From Ensifer adhaerens (GTDB taxonomy: Bacteria > Pseudomonadota > Alphaproteobacteria > Rhizobiales > Rhizobiaceae), in the NCBI RefSeq assembly GCF_002940685.1, contig NZ_PNFP01000023.1, positions 1-64,000 on the forward strand: DNA of 64,000 nt. Reading direction: 5' to 3'. The translations under genes and the position numbers were made by a program. The notes beneath the pieces were generated by a model. That model made no database searches. It saw nothing but the letters and a program-made list of their open reading frames with translations, and was not told the DNA's origin. Positions 60,600-64,000 of this stretch are shown in pieces (position 1 is the first letter of the stretch; each line of letters starts with the position of its first letter).

Positions 60600-60831
60600 G
60601 CCGTATATGACGCCTCGTCGGAGACACGGAATACACGGCCTTGGCCACATCCTACGTCGTGCCCAGCCGGCGAAGCGACACCGTGGTGCACCAAACATCT
60701 GAAGTCTCGTGCCGGACACGTCGCAGTAGCGCCGGCTCGAGAAAGATGCAGCTCTCATCGTCAATGTGGGTGATGCGTTCGGCGATGAAGCCAACCGGTA
60801 CCAAATCAGAGGGGCGAAACTTGGTGCTCAT
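60600..60831 (-). pseudogene. ISL3-family transposase N-terminal remnant
   Basis: Minus-strand reading MSTKFRPSDLVPVGFIAERI then THIDDESCIFLEPA, similar to the start of ISL3 transposases (F.PSDLVP.GF.A......D). Downstream sequence is degenerate. The C-terminal half of such a transposase lies at 47515-48000 on the same strand. The gap 60520-60963 holds nothing else recognisable. Confidence 0.45.
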
Positions 60832-60963
60832 CAAGCTGATTCCTTTGTGGAAACCCACAAAGCAGCATCGTTACAACTGCATCAAAACTGAGTCAGAGCC
60901 AAATTTGCATGCCGAAACACAAGCAGACGAATGCCAACCGACCGCCCCGCTTTGGCCCTGCGC

Positions 60964-61899
60964 CTAAACCCGCTGGCATCGAACGTATTCCGATATTTGG
61001 GGTATCGCGGCGTGATCGACGAAGCTTAATCGCATGCGGCCCGAAATGCTGCCTCCAGGTGCAACGCATTGCACCCCGTGTCCGGACACGCCGAGAGCCA
61101 TCTTGTTGAATCCGTCGTCCACATTGCTCACGGGCTCGACGCAAAAATAGCCCTCGTTCTCGGGCGCAAAGACCACAATCTTGTCGAGAGTTTCGTCTGC
61201 TTCAAGGACAAGGCTGTAGCCGCGACTTGGCCAAGTCAAGATTGCGTGGCGGCTCCACCCCGAAAAGCAATGGTCGAGAACGATACCTTCAAGCTTGCGA
61301 CCAGCCGTGAAGTCCAATTCTGCCGGCGTGGGTTGGGGATCGATCGATCCTCCCGAATCCGGTTGCGACCACACTAACGGGTTTAGGGTCTTGACAGTTG
61401 TATCATTGTCTTTTGGGAAAAACGGATGAAAACCGATGCCGACCGGCATCGGCTCTTGCCCGGCATTTGTCACCGCCAACTCTACCTCGAGCTCATTTGG
61501 CGACAACCGAAGTCTTTGGTGGACACTGTATCTGAAGGGATACCCGGTGACGCCGGTATGTTCTAGCGCAAGCTCTAGAGTGGCCTGCCCCTGGCAGCTT
61601 GTCTGCCAAGGTGAAACCCACCCGTCACCGTGGATAGGTACCGTTTGGCGATGATGGGTTCGCGGGAGCCGATAGTTCTTGCCAAGGAAGCTGAAACGCC
61701 CACCGACCACGGGACCCGAATAGGGTACGAGCGGAAAGCACCCCATGACAAGCGCCTCTCTCGCATCCACGACCTTGGGCTCTACTGGACGCAGCAAGTC
61801 GCAGAATCGGCCGCCGTGCCGGACTTGCCATGAGCGGATCGACCCACATTCGGGCTCGATGAGCAGCGAGCTTGTTTCCGTCCGTAAGTATTGCGTCAT
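60964..61899 (-). CDS. Aldose 1-epimerase (mutarotase)
   Basis: 311 residues from ATG 61899 (MTQYLRTETSSLLIEPECGS). Galactose-mutarotase-like fold: MGCFPLVPYSGPVVGGRFSF, HGDGWVSPWQ with catalytic His, GIGFHPFFPK with second His, and VFAPENEGYFCVEPVSNVDD with the catalytic Glu region. Converts beta- to alpha-galactose type sugars. 144 bases downstream of the SMP-30 gene, probably one operon. Confidence 0.88.
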   Translation of the reverse strand: MTQYLRTETSSLLIEPECGSIRSWQVRHGGRFCDLLRPVEPKVVDAREALVMGCFPLVPYSGPVVGGRFSFLGKNYRLPRTHHRQTVPIHGDGWVSPWQTSCQGQATLELALEHTGVTGYPFRYSVHQRLRLSPNELEVELAVTNAGQEPMPVGIGFHPFFPKDNDTTVKTLNPLVWSQPDSGGSIDPQPTPAELDFTAGRKLEGIVLDHCFSGWSRHAILTWPSRGYSLVLEADETLDKIVVFAPENEGYFCVEPVSNVDDGFNKMALGVSGHGVQCVAPGGSISGRMRLSFVDHAAIPQISEYVRCQRV

Positions 61900-62043
61900 C
61901 GCTGGTGTCCATGTTGCCGGTGGGTATTGCTTTTCAGCCGAGCAGATCGGGTAGCATCCCCGTTGATTTGATTTGGAGAACAAGGATCAAAGATTTTCGT
62001 TGCGCCACGTTCAGTTTGACGGCCTCGGCCTACCCCCGACAGG

Positions 62044-62958
62044 CTACGGTGTAGCGCCAACAGCGTTCACCGGGCAGACATAGACCGAGGTGGTCGCCGT
62101 GATCATGAGAATGTTCCGACCGGCACCGCCAAAGGTCAGATTGGCGGCGCGCTCAGGCAAACCTATACGGCCAATCAATGTCCCATCGGGAAGATAGCAG
62201 CGGACCCCTTCGTCCGCGCCCATCCAAAGTCGACCTTCGGAGTCGACGCGAAGGCCATCGAAATGTCCGCCAGATTCGGCAAGCACCGCACCACCCGAGA
62301 GTGTCCAATCGAGCCCCATTGAGAAGCAGCGCACATGATCGGGTCCACCCGGTCGTTCCGTGCCCCCGGTGTCGACGATATAAAGCAGGGTTTCATCCGG
62401 CGAGAAGGCAAGCCCGTTCGGCATCACGAAGTCCGTCGTCATCTGGTGGACCGCACTATTCGCAGGATCGAACCGGTAGACGTGGCAGCCGTTTACATTC
62501 AGCTCCGCACCAGGGCCGCTGACACGACCGTAGGTCGGATCGGTGAACCAGATCGCGCCGTCCGAAGCCACCACGACATCGTTCGGAGAATTGAAGCGAC
62601 GGCCACCGATCCGGTCGACGAGCGGGGTGATCGTACCGTCCGGCTCGGTCCGCACGATGCGGTGCGGGATCTGCTCGCAGGTAATCAAATGCCCTTGTCG
62701 ATCGACCGTATTGCCGTTTGGACTGTTGCCTAACCGTCGGAAGATCGAGACCTGCCCCGTCGCCTCTTCCCAGGCCAGTATCCGATCCCCTGGAATATCC
62801 GACCAGACGAGAAGACCGCGCGAGGCAAGCCACGCTGGTCCTTCCGTCCACTGGCCGCCCGTCCATATCCGCTCGACACGAGCACCTGTGACGATGCAGG
62901 AAGCAAAGCGCGGATCGATGATGTCGAACACGGGCCCTTCGAGCGGGCCAAGGGCCAT
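62044..62958 (-). CDS. SMP-30/gluconolactonase family lactonase
   Basis: 304 residues from ATG 62958; a TTG nine bases earlier is possible. Beta-propeller motifs: VERIWTGGQWTEGPAWLASR, LVWSDIPGDRILAWEEATGQ, NGNTVDRQGHLITCEQIPHR, RFNSPNDVVVASDGAIWFTD PTYG region and PNGLAFSPDETLLYIVDTGG. Such lactonases open sugar lactones; next to a galactonate dehydratase, galactonolactone is the likely substrate. The dehydratase stop overlaps its start region. Confidence 0.88.
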   Translation of the reverse strand: MALGPLEGPVFDIIDPRFASCIVTGARVERIWTGGQWTEGPAWLASRGLLVWSDIPGDRILAWEEATGQVSIFRRLGNSPNGNTVDRQGHLITCEQIPHRIVRTEPDGTITPLVDRIGGRRFNSPNDVVVASDGAIWFTDPTYGRVSGPGAELNVNGCHVYRFDPANSAVHQMTTDFVMPNGLAFSPDETLLYIVDTGGTERPGGPDHVRCFSMGLDWTLSGGAVLAESGGHFDGLRVDSEGRLWMGADEGVRCYLPDGTLIGRIGLPERAANLTFGGAGRNILMITATTSVYVCPVNAVGATP

Positions 62959-62960
62959 CT

Positions 62961-64000
62961 CTACCAATTCGTCACCGATCCGTCGTTGCGCTTCAAATGT
63001 GGCGGCTCCCAGAACTTGAAACTCTCCCTTTCGATCAACTCCTCGTTCACCACAACACCGAGACCAGGCGCATCAGTGACCGGATAATGGGCCCTCTCAA
63101 TCCGGGGCTGGACCGGGAATATCTCGTCATTGTCGAAACCGAGTTGCTCGACAGTTGAGCTTCGGGTCTCCAGCCAAGCGAAGTTCGGAACGGCCGCGGC
63201 GAAATGCACTGTTGCCGCGGTGCAGATGGGACCGAGCGGGTTATGCGGCATCATATCGACATAATGTGCCTCACTCCAACCGGCGACCTTCATCGCTTCG
63301 GTTAACCCACCCACATTGCAGATATCGATGCGGTTAAATTGATGGATATCGCGCTCTATGTAGGGCAGGAACTGCCATTTGCTGGAGAATTCCTCGCCAA
63401 TTGCAAATGGAATATCGGTGAGCTTACGCAAGGTTTCATAGGCCGCTGGCGATTCGTCGCGGATGGGTTCTTCAAGGAAATCGAGCGTACCCGACGGCAT
63501 CTTTTGGCAGAAGCTTGCCGCCTCCGCTACCGAAAGACGATGGTGAAAATCGATGCCGAGCACGACATTGTCTCCAAGCACCTCGCGGGCCTTGACGCAC
63601 CATTTGGCGGTCGTCGCAATGTGCTCACGTGGCTCGTAGACCGTGCTTCCCTCGTGGTCCGACGGCGACAGACGCACCGCTGTCCAGCCAGCTTCGATCA
63701 AATCCTTCGCCTGTTCGATCATCTCTTCGCTCGGCGGGGCTGAAGTAGTGGCAAAAGTCGGAATCCTTTCGCGCTGCTTGCCGCCCAGCAGTTGGTAGAC
63801 CGGCACACCGAGTGCCTTGCCTTTGATATCGTGTAGAGCAATGTCGATCGCCGAGATTGCCGCCTGCAGGACGCGCCCACCCTCGAAGTACTGGCTGCGG
63901 TACATCTCCTGCCAAATTGCACCGACCAGGAAGGGATCGCGCCCGATCAGGAACTCGCGGTAATGCTCGATAGCGCCAACAACGGCCTTCTCGCGGCCCG
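62961..64000 (-). CDS. Galactonate dehydratase-like enolase-superfamily enzyme, partial at window end
   Basis: The coding frame is open to the right edge (31 extra codons before the first Met in the window, GREKAVVGAIEHYREFLIGR onward), so the gene continues past 64000. Mandelate-racemase-type motifs: ALHDIKGKALGVPVYQLLGG, VLGIDFHHRLSVAEAASFCQ with the Asp-x-His of galactonate dehydratases, LDFLEEP, PFAIGEEFSSKWQFLPYIER and MMPHNPLGPICTAA with the general-base His. Removes water from galactonate in the De Ley-Doudoroff pathway. Substrate specificity inferred from motifs and neighbours. Confidence 0.85.
   Translation of the reverse strand, partial: GREKAVVGAIEHYREFLIGRDPFLVGAIWQEMYRSQYFEGGRVLQAAISAIDIALHDIKGKALGVPVYQLLGGKQRERIPTFATTSAPPSEEMIEQAKDLIEAGWTAVRLSPSDHEGSTVYEPREHIATTAKWCVKAREVLGDNVVLGIDFHHRLSVAEAASFCQKMPSGTLDFLEEPIRDESPAAYETLRKLTDIPFAIGEEFSSKWQFLPYIERDIHQFNRIDICNVGGLTEAMKVAGWSEAHYVDMMPHNPLGPICTAATVHFAAAVPNFAWLETRSSTVEQLGFDNDEIFPVQPRIERAHYPVTDAPGLGVVVNEELIERESFKFWEPPHLKRNDGSVTNW

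Overview
The window looks like part of a large conjugative plasmid (or other mobile replicon) of an alphaproteobacterium in the Rhizobiales, most likely Rhizobiaceae (Rhizobium, Sinorhizobium/Ensifer or Agrobacterium). This rests on SyrB-like proteins, small proteins of rhizobial-plasmid type, a VirB/VirD4 conjugation system with VirC/VirD-type DNA processing genes, and maltose-type sugar ABC transport. No rRNA, tRNA or CRISPR array was seen.

Region 1 (1-9.3 kb) is plasmid backbone: an SRAP-domain DNA-protein crosslink protein, small zinc-ribbon proteins, a stand-alone LigD-type ligase, three SyrB-related coiled-coil proteins, a WGR protein, a ProQ/FinO RNA chaperone, an MNT-HEPN fusion and two small regulators. 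Region 2 (9.8-14.7 kb) is the DNA-transfer module: a VirC1-like ATPase with a small partner, an intergenic region full of TCGTGTG repeats and hairpins, a nic site matching T-DNA borders (TGGCAGGATA, minus-strand cleavage expected), then a VirD1-like protein and a VirD2-class relaxase. Region 3 (14.8-32.5 kb) holds a CoiA-like protein and a full VirB1-B11/VirD4 type IV secretion operon on the minus strand. Divergent to it is an operon of three secreted staphylococcal-nuclease-fold proteins and three envelope proteins.

Region 4 (33.3-44.5 kb) follows IS30 and IS21 remnants and is the most interesting part. It is a quorum-sensing-linked phosphonate biosynthesis cluster: luxI, a GntR regulator, a diaminobutyrate-type class III aminotransferase, luxR, a methyltransferase, an opine-dehydrogenase-like enzyme, a discoidin-domain protein, a metal-site-less cupin, a HAD hydrolase, PEP mutase, phosphonopyruvate decarboxylase and an MFS exporter. 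PEP mutase and the decarboxylase would make phosphonoacetaldehyde. The aminotransferase and opine dehydrogenase suggest a novel amino- or opine-type phosphonate made at high cell density and exported. The product is inference.

Region 5 (44.5-64 kb) starts with a degenerate stretch and IS remnants, then becomes a galactoside/galactosamine utilisation island. It has a Tat-exported beta-helix glycosidase-like protein (GH110-like), a GT2-like glycosyltransferase, and an eight-gene operon on the minus strand (DeoR regulator, BadF-type sugar kinase, binding protein, two permeases, AgaS isomerase, GatZ/KbaZ-like protein, ABC ATPase). A GH4 alpha-galactosidase is divergent from an AraC regulator. An aldose epimerase, SMP-30 lactonase and galactonate dehydratase gene set runs off the right edge. 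IS5, ISL3 and LacI-regulator fragments show this island was assembled by rearrangement.
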